A stretch of DNA of 64,000 nt from Flavobacterium sp. 83 (GCF_000744835.1 NZ_JQMS01000001.1:2170001-2234000), one strand, 5' to 3'. Shown: positions 1-8,980, counted from the stretch's first letter. The notes: a model not told the origin generated them from the sequence alone. Numbers and translations are program-made.

Positions 1-791
1 AATAAGTCATTTACAGCAACAATAACTTCATGTCTAATGGTTTTGTCTTCTGATTGTAGTAAGTTTAAGATGGGCTGAGTCTCTTTTAAATAATTGTAAA
101 AGACCATAAATTTTATACCAAGTTTCACAACGGAAGGATTTTTGGAGTCAATCCAATCTTTTAGATTAGTTGGCATTGGAGGTTTTTTAGAATAAAGAAT
201 GTCCATTATCTTTATTTCACTTTTCATTGATATTGAATTGGGGTATTCACCTAATAATTCTAAGTTATCAGATGCTAAAGAAATGAGTCCAAAATAAGCA
301 TTCAAAACTAATCTTTTGTTTTTGTGATTTAAATAAGGTTTTATATACCTTTCGGCTTTAATATATTCTAATGTTTGAAATTGATATATACCAAGACTTT
401 TTACATACCATTTTCTGTTATTTAGGAACATGAGGCTGTAAATGAATAAATCAAATTCTTCGTAAATCAAATGAATGTTTTTTGTTATTTCTCCTTTTAA
501 GTTTTCATTCAAATTAATAATTTCGTTTAAAATAATTTTTTTACACCATTTTTCTTTGAACGGAATTGTTTTCTTAAATTGATTAATTTCTGATTTGATT
601 TCATCTTCATTTAAATCGGAGAATAAAATTGAAGTTAAAAAAATATCAATTTTTGTTTTGGATGATTTTTTTCTAGCCTTATAGGATTCATATCTTAGTC
701 GATTTGTAATTAAGATAAAGATTAAAATCAAAAAAACAAAAATCAAAAAGAGTAAAATAAAATGTATTAAATTGGGCAGTGTTAAATTCAT
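1..791 (-). CDS. Membrane-anchored helical-repeat protein, C-terminus cut by window edge
   Basis: An open frame runs without a stop from an ATG at 791 to the left edge, 263 codons. Residues about 6-28 form one very hydrophobic segment rich in Leu, Ile and Phe, followed by a basic stretch (KARKKSSK). This fits an N-terminal anchor with a cytoplasmic remainder. The rest is Lys/Glu/Leu-rich and predicted helical, with short repeating helical units ending in a segment (IRHEVIVAVNDL) typical of HEAT repeats. Membrane-anchored HEAT-repeat proteins of this build occur in Bacteroidota, often next to glycosyltransferases, but the neighbour lies outside the window. Function is not known. The reading frame is certain; the HEAT assignment is inference. 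Confidence 0.7.
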   Translation of the reverse strand, partial: MNLTLPNLIHFILLFLIFVFLILIFILITNRLRYESYKARKKSSKTKIDIFLTSILFSDLNEDEIKSEINQFKKTIPFKEKWCKKIILNEIINLNENLKGEITKNIHLIYEEFDLFIYSLMFLNNRKWYVKSLGIYQFQTLEYIKAERYIKPYLNHKNKRLVLNAYFGLISLASDNLELLGEYPNSISMKSEIKIMDILYSKKPPMPTNLKDWIDSKNPSVVKLGIKFMVFYNYLKETQPILNLLQSEDKTIRHEVIVAVNDL

Positions 792-926
792 TCTATAATT
801 AAAGTTATCACATTAACATTTGAAATAGTAATGATGTCAAAAATAGTTAATTTTTACTACATTTTGATGCAAATATAAATTAAATAAGTGATTATTTTGT
901 AAGCTATTATGATGTTAAATAATGAT

Positions 927-1691
927 TTAAAATCCTTCGAAAACGCCTAGTCCAAATAAAGCAAAATCATATTTCACTGGATCAGCTGCATCGAATTCAC
1001 GAAGTTTTGTGTCTAATTCCGCTACAGCTTTTCCGTCGTTTTGTTTCCTTGTAAGCAATCCTAATTTTCGAGCTACATTGCCGGAATGCACATCCAGAGG
1101 GCAGGATAATGAAGCAGGTGAAATACTTTTCCAGATTCCAAAATCGACTCCTTTGTTGTCTTGACGCACCATCCAGCGCAAAAACATGTTGATTCGTTTT
1201 GCTGCAGAATTATTCAAGGGATCTGAAATATGTTTTTCGGTTCTGTACTGATGTGGAATTTCGAAGAATGTCTTTTTGAATTCCGAGATGCTGTTTTGCA
1301 TAGTTTTTAACTCTTGGTTCTTAGCATATACGGATTCTAAGCCATTATGGTTTTGATAAATATTTTTTAAGCTTGTGATAAAACTTGCAAAATCCTGTCC
1401 GTTAAATGTTCTATGAACAAAAGCTTCTAGTCGTTCCAAATCATTTTCGGTATGTGACATAACAAAATCATAAGGAGCATTTCCCATTAAATCCAACATT
1501 TTATGGGAGTTTTTGATAATCATTTTGCGATTTCCCCAAGCGATTGTAGCACTAAGAAAACCTGCAATTTCGATATCTTCTTTTTGCGAGAATAAATGCG
1601 GAATTTGTACTGGGTCACTTTCTATGAATTCGAGTGTGTTGTACTGTATGACTTTTTCGTCAAGAAATGATTTGAGTTCTGAAGAATTCAT
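927..1691 (-). CDS. TIGR02757 (DUF2400) family protein
   Basis: A 254-residue protein matching the TIGR02757/DUF2400 family, which is common in Bacteroidota and spirochaetes and has no established biochemical role. Family hallmarks visible are the early segment ending in FLSATIAWGNRK, the central FLRWMVRQD and the later CPLDVHSGNVARKLGL, with an FDAADPVKYDFALFGLG-like C-terminus. The layout with a HhH-like helical core loosely recalls DNA glycosylases, but that is only a structural impression. The start at 1691 leaves 70 nt to the next gene upstream on the same strand (the LolD-type ATPase), so co-transcription is possible. There is no signal peptide or membrane segment. Confidence 0.85.
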   Translation of the reverse strand: MNSSELKSFLDEKVIQYNTLEFIESDPVQIPHLFSQKEDIEIAGFLSATIAWGNRKMIIKNSHKMLDLMGNAPYDFVMSHTENDLERLEAFVHRTFNGQDFASFITSLKNIYQNHNGLESVYAKNQELKTMQNSISEFKKTFFEIPHQYRTEKHISDPLNNSAAKRINMFLRWMVRQDNKGVDFGIWKSISPASLSCPLDVHSGNVARKLGLLTRKQNDGKAVAELDTKLREFDAADPVKYDFALFGLGVFEGF

Positions 1692-1761
1692 TTTTTGTTT
1701 AAAGTTTAATCCTTAAAGCGGTTCTTAGTCTCCATGAACTTTAAACCTAAAACTTTTGTCT

Positions 1762-2424
1762 TTAATTACTAATTAATCCATCAACCATTACTAATTTTCT
1801 ATCGGCCATATTGGCAAGGTCTTCATTGTGAGTAACAATCACGAAAGTTTGTCCCAATTCATCACGCAATTTGAAAAATAATTGGTGTAGGTTTTCAGCA
1901 GATGCAGTATCGAGATTTCCTGATGGTTCATCAGCAAAAATTATTGCGGGTTTGTTGATTAAGGCCCTTGCGACAGCCACACGTTGTTGTTCACCGCCCG
2001 AAAGTTCATTGGGTTTGTGGTTCATACGATGGGACAGACCAAGGTAGGTTAGGAGTTTTTCGGCTTCTATTTCTGTTTCTACTTTGGATTTATTGGCAAT
2101 AAAAGCGGGAATACAAACATTTTCTAACGCCGTAAATTCAGGTAATAATTGATGAAATTGGAATATGAAACCTAAATTTATATTTCTGAATTTGGACAGA
2201 TTTTTGTCGTTCATAGTCAGAATATCTTCATCATTAATTCGTAATTCGATTCCGCTTTCAATGGTTGGTTTGTCTAAAGTTCCAAGAATCTGTAAAAGAG
2301 TTGTTTTTCCTGCACCCGAAGCACCCACGATAGAGACAATCTCCCCTTTTTGAATGTGTAAATCGACTCCTTTCAACACATGTAGTTGATCGTAATATTT
2401 ATGTAGATTTTTGACTTTTATCAT
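1762..2424 (-). CDS. lolD: ABC transporter ATPase, LolD type
   Basis: Cytoplasmic ATPase subunit of a LolCDE/MacB-type ABC transporter, the class that releases lipoproteins from the inner membrane. From the chosen start ([12 protein letters not shown]) the Walker A motif GASGAGKT is at residues 34-41. The [15 protein letters not shown] signature, a Walker B ending in [10 protein letters not shown] and the switch histidine in VTHNE follow in the normal order. Length, about 220 residues, is usual for LolD. A longer form starting at 2451 would add nine residues without family similarity, so I prefer 2424. No permease gene lies next to it; the partner LolC/E is presumably elsewhere, as is common in flavobacteria. 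MacB-like or FtsE-like roles are less likely. Confidence 0.85.
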   Translation of the reverse strand: MIKVKNLHKYYDQLHVLKGVDLHIQKGEIVSIVGASGAGKTTLLQILGTLDKPTIESGIELRINDEDILTMNDKNLSKFRNINLGFIFQFHQLLPEFTALENVCIPAFIANKSKVETEIEAEKLLTYLGLSHRMNHKPNELSGGEQQRVAVARALINKPAIIFADEPSGNLDTASAENLHQLFFKLRDELGQTFVIVTHNEDLANMADRKLVMVDGLISN

Positions 2425-2619
2425 TTTGAAACTATTTTCACAAAGAAACAAAGATTTTAATGATTATTAAATGGTTCACAATATATTTTCCTTTCACAAA
2501 TTATAAACTTTAGTTAATATGGATTAATCAATTCCTAATATTAGATTAAATTTGGGTTTAGATAATTGGTTGTAATAATCAAAATTTAGATTTTTTGTTA
2601 ACGAATAAAATATAGGTAA

Positions 2620-3162
2620 ATGGAACAAGGAATGGAAGTTGCCACTTTTGCCGGTGGGTGTTTTTGGTGTACTGAAGCAGTTTTTTTAGAATTGAATGGA
2701 GTGAAAGCAGTGGTTTCAGGTTATATAGGCGGACAAACAATTAATCCTACTTACGCAGCCATTTGTAATGGCGATACTGGTCACGCTGAGGCGATTCAAA
2801 TTACTTTTGATCCTAATAAAATAAGTTATGGTGAATTGTTAGAAATATTTTTTGCAACACATGATCCTACTACTTTGAACCGTCAGGGTAACGATATTGG
2901 TACGCAATATCGTAGTGAAATATTTTATAATAATGAAAATCAGAAAGATTTAGCCGAAGCGTATATTCACTTAATGACTAAAGAAAGTACTTTTGGAGAG
3001 CCAATTGTTACCGCAGTTTCATCGGCTACAGTATTCTATGAAGCAGAGGATTACCATAAGAATTATTACAATGAGAATAAATTACAAGGGTATTGCAGTT
3101 ATGTAATTACACCAAAAATCGACAAATTAAAGAAAATATTTAAAGACAAACTCAAGCATTAA
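2620..3162 (+). CDS. msrA: Peptide methionine sulfoxide reductase MsrA
   Basis: Reduces the S-epimer of methionine sulfoxide in oxidised proteins. The catalytic motif GGCFWC sits at the extreme N-terminus, with the nucleophilic Cys at residue 14. The family segments GYIGGQTINPTYAAICNGDTGHAE and QGNDIGTQYRSEIFY follow. A second cysteine in the C-terminal GYCSYVI could act as resolving residue. At 180 residues it is a compact single-domain MsrA without an MsrB fusion and without a signal peptide, so it acts in the cytoplasm. It is transcribed divergently from the LolD-type ATPase. ATG at 2620 is preferred; an in-frame ATG four codons later is an alternative start. Confidence 0.95.
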   Translation: MEQGMEVATFAGGCFWCTEAVFLELNGVKAVVSGYIGGQTINPTYAAICNGDTGHAEAIQITFDPNKISYGELLEIFFATHDPTTLNRQGNDIGTQYRSEIFYNNENQKDLAEAYIHLMTKESTFGEPIVTAVSSATVFYEAEDYHKNYYNENKLQGYCSYVITPKIDKLKKIFKDKLKH

Positions 3163-3212
3163 TTGGCATTAGATTTGTATGTTTTTATAATAAACAATTC
3201 TAAAAAATAATT

Positions 3213-3509
3213 ATGGAAAAAGTACAAGCTATAGAAACTGATAATAAAAGTAGAAATCTTTTTCTGGGTTTATTATTTGACGGAATTGGGATGTTATCGT
3301 TTACCGTTCCTTTCGTTGGAGAATTTTCTGATGTGGTTTGGGCACCAATTGCTGGCTATTTGATAACAACGATGTATAAAGGAAGTGTTGGTAAAGTAGG
3401 TGGAGTGGTTACTTTTTTAGAAGAAATATTACCGTTTTCAGATATAATTCCCACTTTTACCTTGACATGGATTTATAATTATTATATAAAAAACAAAAAC
3501 GCTTCTTAA
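3213..3509 (+). CDS. Small membrane protein, unknown function
   Basis: A 98-residue protein I cannot assign to a function. A short charged N-terminus precedes two or three hydrophobic stretches: about residues 17-37 (LFLGLLFDGIGMLSFTVPF), about 43-55, and about 78-92 (IIPTFTLTWIYNYY). It is therefore probably an inner membrane protein. Similar short proteins are widespread in Flavobacteriaceae. It starts 50 nt after msrA and ends in a weak terminator-like hairpin, so it may share the msrA transcript. Confidence 0.65.
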   Translation: MEKVQAIETDNKSRNLFLGLLFDGIGMLSFTVPFVGEFSDVVWAPIAGYLITTMYKGSVGKVGGVVTFLEEILPFSDIIPTFTLTWIYNYYIKNKNAS

Positions 3510-3526
3510 CGGAGGTGTTTTTTTTA
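3495..3526 (+). terminator. Weak terminator after the small membrane protein gene
   Basis: The arms AACGCTTC and GAGGTGTT pair with two G-U pairs, are extended by A/T runs and are followed by a run of eight T. The stop codon of the upstream gene falls in the loop. The next gene is convergent and begins its 3' end at 3524. Confidence 0.5.
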
Positions 3527-3826
3527 TTCTTTAAAAAGAAATCTTAATCCCATTCGTTTTAGCATCTTCTTTTCGAATGCCCAAAAGAATTTGAATTGTC
3601 CGAAAATAAATCCTATTAAGACTAAAAGTACTTGATATATTGGGAATATTAATAATAATCGGACGGGTGTAAACCAATGACCTAAGTCTGATTTTGTAAT
3701 TCCCAACCAAAAACAAAAAGGTTTTGATAACCAAGCCGATGCAGAACCCGTGATTGCAAAAACAATAAATATAATTGTAAGTTGGAAATTGGTTTCAATT
3801 CCCCAACGTTTTTTTAAATCGCTCAT
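3524..3826 (-). CDS. Small integral membrane protein (DUF6787-like)
   Basis: A 100-residue protein with a short cytoplasmic-looking N-terminus (MSDLKKRWGIETNFQ) and two clear membrane segments, about residues 16-38 and 54-78, then a basic C-terminus (EKKMLKRMGLRFLFKE). The composition and length match a flavobacterial family I recognise as DUF6787, which has at times been mislabelled as prolipoprotein diacylglyceryl transferase. The catalytic residues of Lgt are absent and it is far too short for that enzyme. It lies directly downstream of the DUF6146-like lipoprotein gene on the same strand, 32 nt away, so the two may be one transcript. Function unknown. Confidence 0.7.
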   Translation of the reverse strand: MSDLKKRWGIETNFQLTIIFIVFAITGSASAWLSKPFCFWLGITKSDLGHWFTPVRLLLIFPIYQVLLVLIGFIFGQFKFFWAFEKKMLKRMGLRFLFKE

Positions 3827-3858
3827 CTTTATTTATAATGATTACAAATATAGTGACA

Positions 3859-4293
3859 TTATCTTGGAGGAACTACACCAAATAATTTTTGTTTGTAGGT
3901 ATTTTGAAAATAAATAAAGTAATTATAAATTAGATAATTTACTTCGTATCCATAATTAATATTTGAATCATAACTAATTTGCATTTCGTATAGATTAGGA
4001 TCGTAGAGCTGTGGTTGTAAAACGCGGCTGTTCCATTCGCTTATGTATAATTGATTTTTGCTTTCTAAATAGCTTTGAGAATAATAGTCTCTGGGGTAGG
4101 CTCTTGAATTAAGCCAAGTGCTAAAACCGGGGTCAATTATTACTACTTCGTATTTAAGTTCATCATTGGCAATTCTTACGGTGTCACTTTGCGTCGGGAT
4201 TGTTTTATCAGTTTTAGAAAAAGAAGGTTTAGGAGTTTTACAACTAAAAAGAGAAACCAAAATAATTGCTAATATATAAATACTATTTTTCAT
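3859..4293 (-). CDS. Putative lipoprotein (DUF6146-like)
   Basis: A 144-residue protein with an N-terminal lipoprotein signal: a hydrophobic stretch followed by VSLFSC, the lipidated Cys being residue 18. The mature part carries a conserved-looking segment (ELKYEVVIIDPGFSTWL...RDYYSQSYLESKN) and is rich in Tyr and Asn. It resembles the flavobacterial DUF6146 family. It is probably an outer or inner membrane lipoprotein facing the periplasm. No enzymatic motif is visible. The family name is from memory of similar proteins, the lipobox is seen directly. Confidence 0.7.
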   Translation of the reverse strand: MKNSIYILAIILVSLFSCKTPKPSFSKTDKTIPTQSDTVRIANDELKYEVVIIDPGFSTWLNSRAYPRDYYSQSYLESKNQLYISEWNSRVLQPQLYDPNLYEMQISYDSNINYGYEVNYLIYNYFIYFQNTYKQKLFGVVPPR

Positions 4294-4407
4294 GATAAAA
4301 AATATGAATATTAAAGTTACAAAAATAAAAGGTTAGTTATCAGTGTTTTAATAAAAAAAAATCAACTACTAAGAGTAAATGATTTTATATAAATAGTTCT
4401 ATTTCTA

Positions 4408-4971
4408 TTATTTTCCAAAGAGCTTACCAAGTATGCTTCCTAGTCCGCCACCTTTTTGGGTTACTGCTGACATAGCATCACTTATATCTACTTTACCGTC
4501 TGCATTTTGGTCTAAGCCAAATTGACCACCATATTTTGTAATAGCATCCATAATCCCAGCATTTTGTCCGCTATTACCAGAAATAGCTTCAATAATATCA
4601 GAAATTTGAAAACTGGAATCATTTGGATTTTTGGCTTTATTGACTAACGAACCTAAAATTTGAGGAATTAAGCTTCCCGCTACACTAGAGGCAGTTTCAT
4701 TATTTATACCAAATTTTTCTCCCAGACTTCCAGTAAGTTGCTCTGTTAATTTTTGAACCACAGGATTTGAACTGTCTTGCGCGTTGTTTCCTTGAAATAA
4801 ACCTGCAAGCTGGTCAGCTCCACCTTCTGAAACTATTTTTTGTAATCCGGAAAAAATAGAACTGCTGGCTTCAGTCATTACAGCTTCATTATGCTCGTTT
4901 GGAATAGCGTTATTTTTAACAACGGATTCGACACCAAACTGTTGTGCTAATTGTGTTAATTGTTCAAACAT
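4408..4971 (-). CDS. DUF937 domain protein
   Basis: A 187-residue soluble protein of the DUF937/YidB type. It starts MFEQLTQLAQQFG and contains Gly/Ser/Asn-rich amphipathic helices (GLQKIVSEGGADQLAGLF; VAGSLIPQILGSLV) characteristic of that family. The C-terminus holds an EF-hand-like stretch (DQNADGKVDISDAMSAV) and a glycine-rich tail (GGGLGSILGKLFGK). No signal peptide. The function of the family is unknown. Calcium binding by the DxNxDGxxD-like loop (D-Q-N-A-D-G-K-V-D) is plausible from its residues but untested. It stands alone, separated from serA upstream by a strong terminator. Confidence 0.8.
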   Translation of the reverse strand: MFEQLTQLAQQFGVESVVKNNAIPNEHNEAVMTEASSSIFSGLQKIVSEGGADQLAGLFQGNNAQDSSNPVVQKLTEQLTGSLGEKFGINNETASSVAGSLIPQILGSLVNKAKNPNDSSFQISDIIEAISGNSGQNAGIMDAITKYGGQFGLDQNADGKVDISDAMSAVTQKGGGLGSILGKLFGK

Positions 4972-5004
4972 GTCATTTGATTTAGATTAGAAATCAAATT
5001 TAAT

Positions 5005-5048
5005 AAAAAAAAGGATTCATTAAACACCAGTTAATGAATCCCTTTTTA
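5005..5048. terminator. Strong terminator after serA
   Basis: A perfect 11-bp stem (arms 5013-5023 and 5031-5041, 7-nt loop) is flanked by eight A on the left and five T on the right, so it can act on both strands. It most likely ends the serC-serA transcript on the minus strand. Confidence 0.85.
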
Positions 5049-5066
5049 CTATTTAATACAAAATTA

Positions 5067-6017
5067 CTAGCCTAATATACTGATAATTTGTGAAGCTAAT
5101 TCAGTACCAATTCTATCTTGTGCTTCTCCTGTTGCAGCTCCAATATGAGGAGTCATTGAGATTTTATGATTCATCAAAATAGTCATTTCTGGAGTTGGTT
5201 CGTTTTCAAAAACATCTAATCCAGCAAACAATACTTTTCCGCTGTCTAATGCTTTTACTAATGCAACTTCATCAATAACACCTCCACGAGCACAGTTTAC
5301 AATACCTACTCCGTCTTTCATTATTGCTAATGCTGCCTCATTAATGATGTAGCCATCTTGAGCAGGAACGTGTAATGTTATGAAATCAGCTTCTTTGAAT
5401 AAAGATTCCAATGATTGAGAAACGATAGTTGTTGTGATTGATTGACCGTCAAAAAATTCAACTTTTACATCAACTTGTGGGATAAACATATCAGCAGCAA
5501 TCACTTTCATGCCTAAACCTAATGCCATTTTAGCAGTAGCTTGACCAATACGTCCAATTCCTACAACACCAAGAGTTTTTCCTCTTAATTCGATTCCGTT
5601 TGCATATGCTTTTTTCAAACCTTCAAAGTTTGTATCTCCTTCAAGAGGCATATTTCTGTTAGAATCATGTAAAAAACGTACACCAGAAAATAAATGTGCA
5701 AAAACTAATTCTGCAACTGATTCTGATGAAGAAGCTGGAGTATTGATTACGTGAATTCCTTTGCTTTTAGCATAGTCCACATCAATATTATCCATACCTA
5801 CACCACCACGACCAATAATTTTTAATCCTGGGCAAGCGTCAATAATGTCTTTACGAACTTTGGTAGCACTACGCACCAAAACAACGCTTACATTGTTTTC
5901 ATTTACAAAATTAGCCACTTGTTCTTGCGCTACTTTTGTAGTTATAACTTCAAATCCACCTTTTTCTAAAGCTAGAATTCCACTTTTAGAAATTCCGTCA
6001 TTGGCTAATACTTTCAT
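5067..6017 (-). CDS. serA: D-3-phosphoglycerate dehydrogenase, short form
   Basis: Oxidises 3-phosphoglycerate to 3-phosphohydroxypyruvate with NAD, the first step of serine synthesis, in the cytoplasm. The Rossmann motif VVGIGRIGQA covers residues 151-160. The catalytic set of the D-2-hydroxyacid dehydrogenase family is present: Arg244 in NCARGG, an acidic residue around 271-273 in ENEP, and His291 in PHIGAAT. At 316 residues it is a short form lacking the C-terminal ACT regulatory domain, so allosteric inhibition by serine through an ACT domain is not expected. It lies downstream of serC on the same strand, with a REP-like repeat in the 189-nt gap. Confidence 0.92.
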   Translation of the reverse strand: MKVLANDGISKSGILALEKGGFEVITTKVAQEQVANFVNENNVSVVLVRSATKVRKDIIDACPGLKIIGRGGVGMDNIDVDYAKSKGIHVINTPASSSESVAELVFAHLFSGVRFLHDSNRNMPLEGDTNFEGLKKAYANGIELRGKTLGVVGIGRIGQATAKMALGLGMKVIAADMFIPQVDVKVEFFDGQSITTTIVSQSLESLFKEADFITLHVPAQDGYIINEAALAIMKDGVGIVNCARGGVIDEVALVKALDSGKVLFAGLDVFENEPTPEMTILMNHKISMTPHIGAATGEAQDRIGTELASQIISILG

Positions 6018-6021
6018 TTTT

Positions 6022-6052
6022 TATGTCATTGCGAGGAATGAAGCAATCCTAT
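6022..6052. repeat. Bacteroidota intergenic repeat motif (GTCATTGCGAGG type)
   Basis: The string TGTCATTGCGAGGAATGAAG followed by CAATCC matches a short element that I know as widely dispersed between genes of flavobacteria and other Bacteroidota. One copy is visible here, between serA and serC. Its role is unknown. Confidence 0.5.
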
Positions 6053-6083
6053 CCTCATATTTAATTTATTATTTTATTTTTCT

Positions 6084-6167
6084 GGAGCTATTTCCCGCTT
6101 TCCATTGCAATCTTTTATGTTTTTAAAGAAAAAACATAAAAGGATTTACATTTCAATCGGGGCTAGG
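6084..6167. repeat. REP-like element, family A, copy 1
   Basis: Imperfect inverted repeat (arms 6109-6124 and about 6130-6146) flanked by a left end TTTCCCGCTTTCCATTGCAA and a right end TTTCAATCGGGGCTAGG. The same end sequences occur near 14001, 23441 and 32452. It lies in the serC-serA gap, so it would be transcribed within that operon. Confidence 0.65.
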
Positions 6168-6206
6168 TATCCAGAATTCAATTGGTGTTTTTTGTAAAAC
6201 TGAAAA

Positions 6207-7277
6207 CTAAACTTTAGCTTCCAATGCTGCCATTACATCTACTAATACCTGAACGCTTTCTAACGGAAGCGCATTGTACATAGAAGCTCTGTAACCACCT
6301 ACTGAACGGTGTCCTGGTAAACCAGATATTCCTGCCGCTTTCCACATTGCATCAAATGTTTCTGCATGAGCAGCATCATTCAATAAGAAAGTAGCATTCA
6401 TGTTAGAACGATCTTCAACAGCTGCAGCTCCTTTGAATAATGGGTTTCTGTCAATTTCTCCATAAAGTAATGCTGCTTTAGCATTATTTATTTTTTCAAT
6501 TGCAGCCACACCTCCAAGGTTTTTCAACCATTGCAAAGTTAATAAAGATGCGTAAACAGGGAAAACAGGTGGCGTATTATACATACTTTCTGCTTTGATA
6601 TGTTTAGCGTAATCCAACATGCTTGGGATTATTCTGCCATTTTTACCTAAAATTTCCTCTTTCACAACAACCAAAGTAGTTCCTGCCGGACCCATATTTT
6701 TTTGAGCTCCTGCATAAATCAAATCAAATTTAGAAAAATCTAATTCTCTTGAAAATATATCAGAACTCATATCACATACAATTGGCATATCAAGTGACGG
6801 GAATTCCTTCATTTGTGTACCAAAAATAGTATTGTTACTTGTGCAGTGGAAATAATCAGCATCTGAAGGTACTGTGTATCCTTTTGGAATATGATTGTAA
6901 TTTTCTTCTTTTGATGAAGCGACAATAACAGTATCACCAAAAAGTTTTGCTTCTTTTATAGCTGCTGATGCCCATGTTCCTGAATCAAGATAAGCAGATT
7001 TTCCACCTTCTTTCATCAAGTTATAAGGAGCCATAATAAATTCTAAACTAGCTCCGCCAGCAAGAAATAAAGCTTGATATCCTTTGCCTTCAAGGCCTAA
7101 AAGTTCAATAACAAGAGCTCTTGCTTCATCCATAACGGCAACGAAGTCTTTGCTTCTGTGCGAAATTTCTAAAATGGATAAACCAGAATTGTTGAAATTT
7201 AAAATAGCTTGAGCTGATTTTTCAAAAACTTCTTGTGGTAAAATACAAGGTCCTGCGCTGTAGTTGTGTTTTTTCAT
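6207..7277 (-). CDS. serC: Phosphoserine aminotransferase
   Basis: PLP-dependent transfer of an amino group from glutamate to 3-phosphohydroxypyruvate, the second step of serine synthesis; also used in pyridoxal phosphate synthesis in some bacteria. From MKKHNYSAGPCILP the length is 356 residues, normal for the family. The PLP lysine is Lys193 in YAGAQKNMGPAG. The family segments FLAGGASLEF, HCTSNNTIFG and the C-terminal GHRSVGGYRASMYNALP are all present. An upstream in-frame ATG at 7310 would add 11 residues (MHFNFLDLNYT) that do not fit the family, so 7277 is preferred. It lies between the acyl-CoA reductase gene and serA on the same strand. Confidence 0.95.
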   Translation of the reverse strand: MKKHNYSAGPCILPQEVFEKSAQAILNFNNSGLSILEISHRSKDFVAVMDEARALVIELLGLEGKGYQALFLAGGASLEFIMAPYNLMKEGGKSAYLDSGTWASAAIKEAKLFGDTVIVASSKEENYNHIPKGYTVPSDADYFHCTSNNTIFGTQMKEFPSLDMPIVCDMSSDIFSRELDFSKFDLIYAGAQKNMGPAGTTLVVVKEEILGKNGRIIPSMLDYAKHIKAESMYNTPPVFPVYASLLTLQWLKNLGGVAAIEKINNAKAALLYGEIDRNPLFKGAAAVEDRSNMNATFLLNDAAHAETFDAMWKAAGISGLPGHRSVGGYRASMYNALPLESVQVLVDVMAALEAKV

Positions 7278-7370
7278 GGTGTAGTTTAAGTCCAAAAAAT
7301 TAAAGTGCAAATTTCGGTAATAGGAGTTTAAAAAGCGTTAAATAATTCGAAAAAATTAAACAATTTTAGA

Positions 7371-8429
7371 CTATATTGTTAACAAAAACGAAATAGTATC
7401 CACGTTATCTGCGTAATTCCATAATTTAGGTTTTTGGGTTTGTCCAAAATCAATGCTGTTTTCTATAATGTTATCACTTACAATACACTGAATTTGCTCA
7501 CTTTCAGATTGTAATCGTATTTGTAAATCAGTGATATCATCGTAAAATTCATAAAACACACTAGAAATTGGGGAGGCATGACTTTTATCTTCTTTTATGG
7601 TCAAGAATCCATTATCCAATAATTTAAAATTACTCATCAGGAAAACGGCTTTATTGTAATCATAATTGTTAGCGTATTTTTCGTAATGGATAACGTCTTG
7701 ATACTCAAATATAGCTTCAAAAAAACCATCAAAAATATATCCTTTTGGGACAAAAATTTTAGAAACATTACGACAACCTAAGCCGAAATATCGGAATATA
7801 TCTTCACCTAAAGCGCTTAATTGTTCTTTAGTTTCATTTCCATTCAAAACAGCAATTGAATTCCTACTTTTTCGTATTATGGAAGGTTTGTCTTTAAAGT
7901 AATATTCAAAATAACGGGCTGTATTATTGCTTCCAGTTGCTATTACGGCATCAAAATTTTCTAATTTACCTTCTACAAAAGTGATTTTATTAGCCAGATC
8001 AGAGTCAACGGCTATAATATATTTAGCTAAAAAAGGCAATAAATGTTGGTCATTCGAGGATGTTTTTACTAGTACATTATGTCCTGTTATTAATACCGAC
8101 AAAAAATCATGAAACCCAACCAGCGGTATATTTCCGGCAAGAATTAATGCAATGTTTTTAGGTGTGTTTATTTGAAAATCATAGGTAGAAAGCCATTGAT
8201 TTAAATTTTCTTCTGTTAGTGCTTCAGCCCAAGATTGAATAGAAAAATAAACTTGTTCAGGCGTATACCATCCATTATGAGATTGTGATAATTTTATCAA
8301 CGCGATAAAATCATCAAAAAATACATCGTTATGTAAAACAGTTGAATTCTTAGAAGTATTATTTTCTGAAAATTGACTTAAAAACTTTCCTAATTCGATA
8401 AAACTTCGTTTTTTTTCGTTTTGTAACAT
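7371..8429 (-). CDS. Acyl-CoA reductase (LuxC-like aldehyde dehydrogenase fold)
   Basis: A 352-residue protein of the acyl-CoA reductase/LuxC family, a branch of the aldehyde dehydrogenase superfamily that makes aldehydes from acyl-CoA with NADPH. Seen: NIALILAGNIPLVGFHDFL near residue 92, the VKTSSND segment near 121, ATGSNNTARYFE near 164, and the catalytic-type Cys219 in FRYFGLGCRNVSKIFVP. It heads the serC-serA cluster, an arrangement common in flavobacteria, and is divergent from a ferredoxin gene with which it shares a compact promoter region. Its true substrate is not known; the link to serine synthesis is contextual. Confidence 0.85.
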   Translation of the reverse strand: MLQNEKKRSFIELGKFLSQFSENNTSKNSTVLHNDVFFDDFIALIKLSQSHNGWYTPEQVYFSIQSWAEALTEENLNQWLSTYDFQINTPKNIALILAGNIPLVGFHDFLSVLITGHNVLVKTSSNDQHLLPFLAKYIIAVDSDLANKITFVEGKLENFDAVIATGSNNTARYFEYYFKDKPSIIRKSRNSIAVLNGNETKEQLSALGEDIFRYFGLGCRNVSKIFVPKGYIFDGFFEAIFEYQDVIHYEKYANNYDYNKAVFLMSNFKLLDNGFLTIKEDKSHASPISSVFYEFYDDITDLQIRLQSESEQIQCIVSDNIIENSIDFGQTQKPKLWNYADNVDTISFLLTI

Positions 8430-8436
8430 AAGTAAC

Positions 8437-8467
8437 TTGGATATGAATAGTTTTGATTGTAATTTTG
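8437..8467 (+). promoter_or_regulatory. Promoter for the ferredoxin gene
   Basis: TTG at 8437-8439, a 20-nt spacer, then TAATTTTG at 8460-8467, an exact TAnnTTTG -7 element of the Bacteroidota housekeeping sigma factor. It points to the ferredoxin gene at 8578 with a leader of about 100 nt. Confidence 0.6.
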
Positions 8468-8469
8468 CA

Positions 8470-8501
8470 CAAAAATAAGCATAATAAAGTCGAAAGTCAA
8501 A
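8470..8501 (-). promoter_or_regulatory. Promoter for the acyl-CoA reductase-serC-serA cluster
   Basis: On the minus strand TTTG (8501-8498), a 20-nt spacer and TATTTTTG (8477-8470) match the Bacteroidota promoter consensus exactly. The -7 element lies only 2 bp from that of the opposing ferredoxin promoter, so the two cannot be occupied at once. Confidence 0.65.
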
Positions 8502-8526
8502 AAGTTGTCAAATCAAAAGATTTTGA

Positions 8527-8928
<402 letters not shown>

Positions 8929-8943
8929 TTTGCAAATTCTTAT

Positions 8944-8980
8944 AAAAAAAATCCTGAGTTAGTGTCTCAGGATTTTTTTT
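8944..8980. terminator. Bidirectional terminator between ferredoxin and methyltransferase
   Basis: ATCCTGAG (8951-8958) and CTCAGGAT (8966-8973) form a perfect 8-bp stem with a 7-nt loop, flanked by A7 and T8. The right arm contains the stop codon of the convergent methyltransferase gene. Confidence 0.9.
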
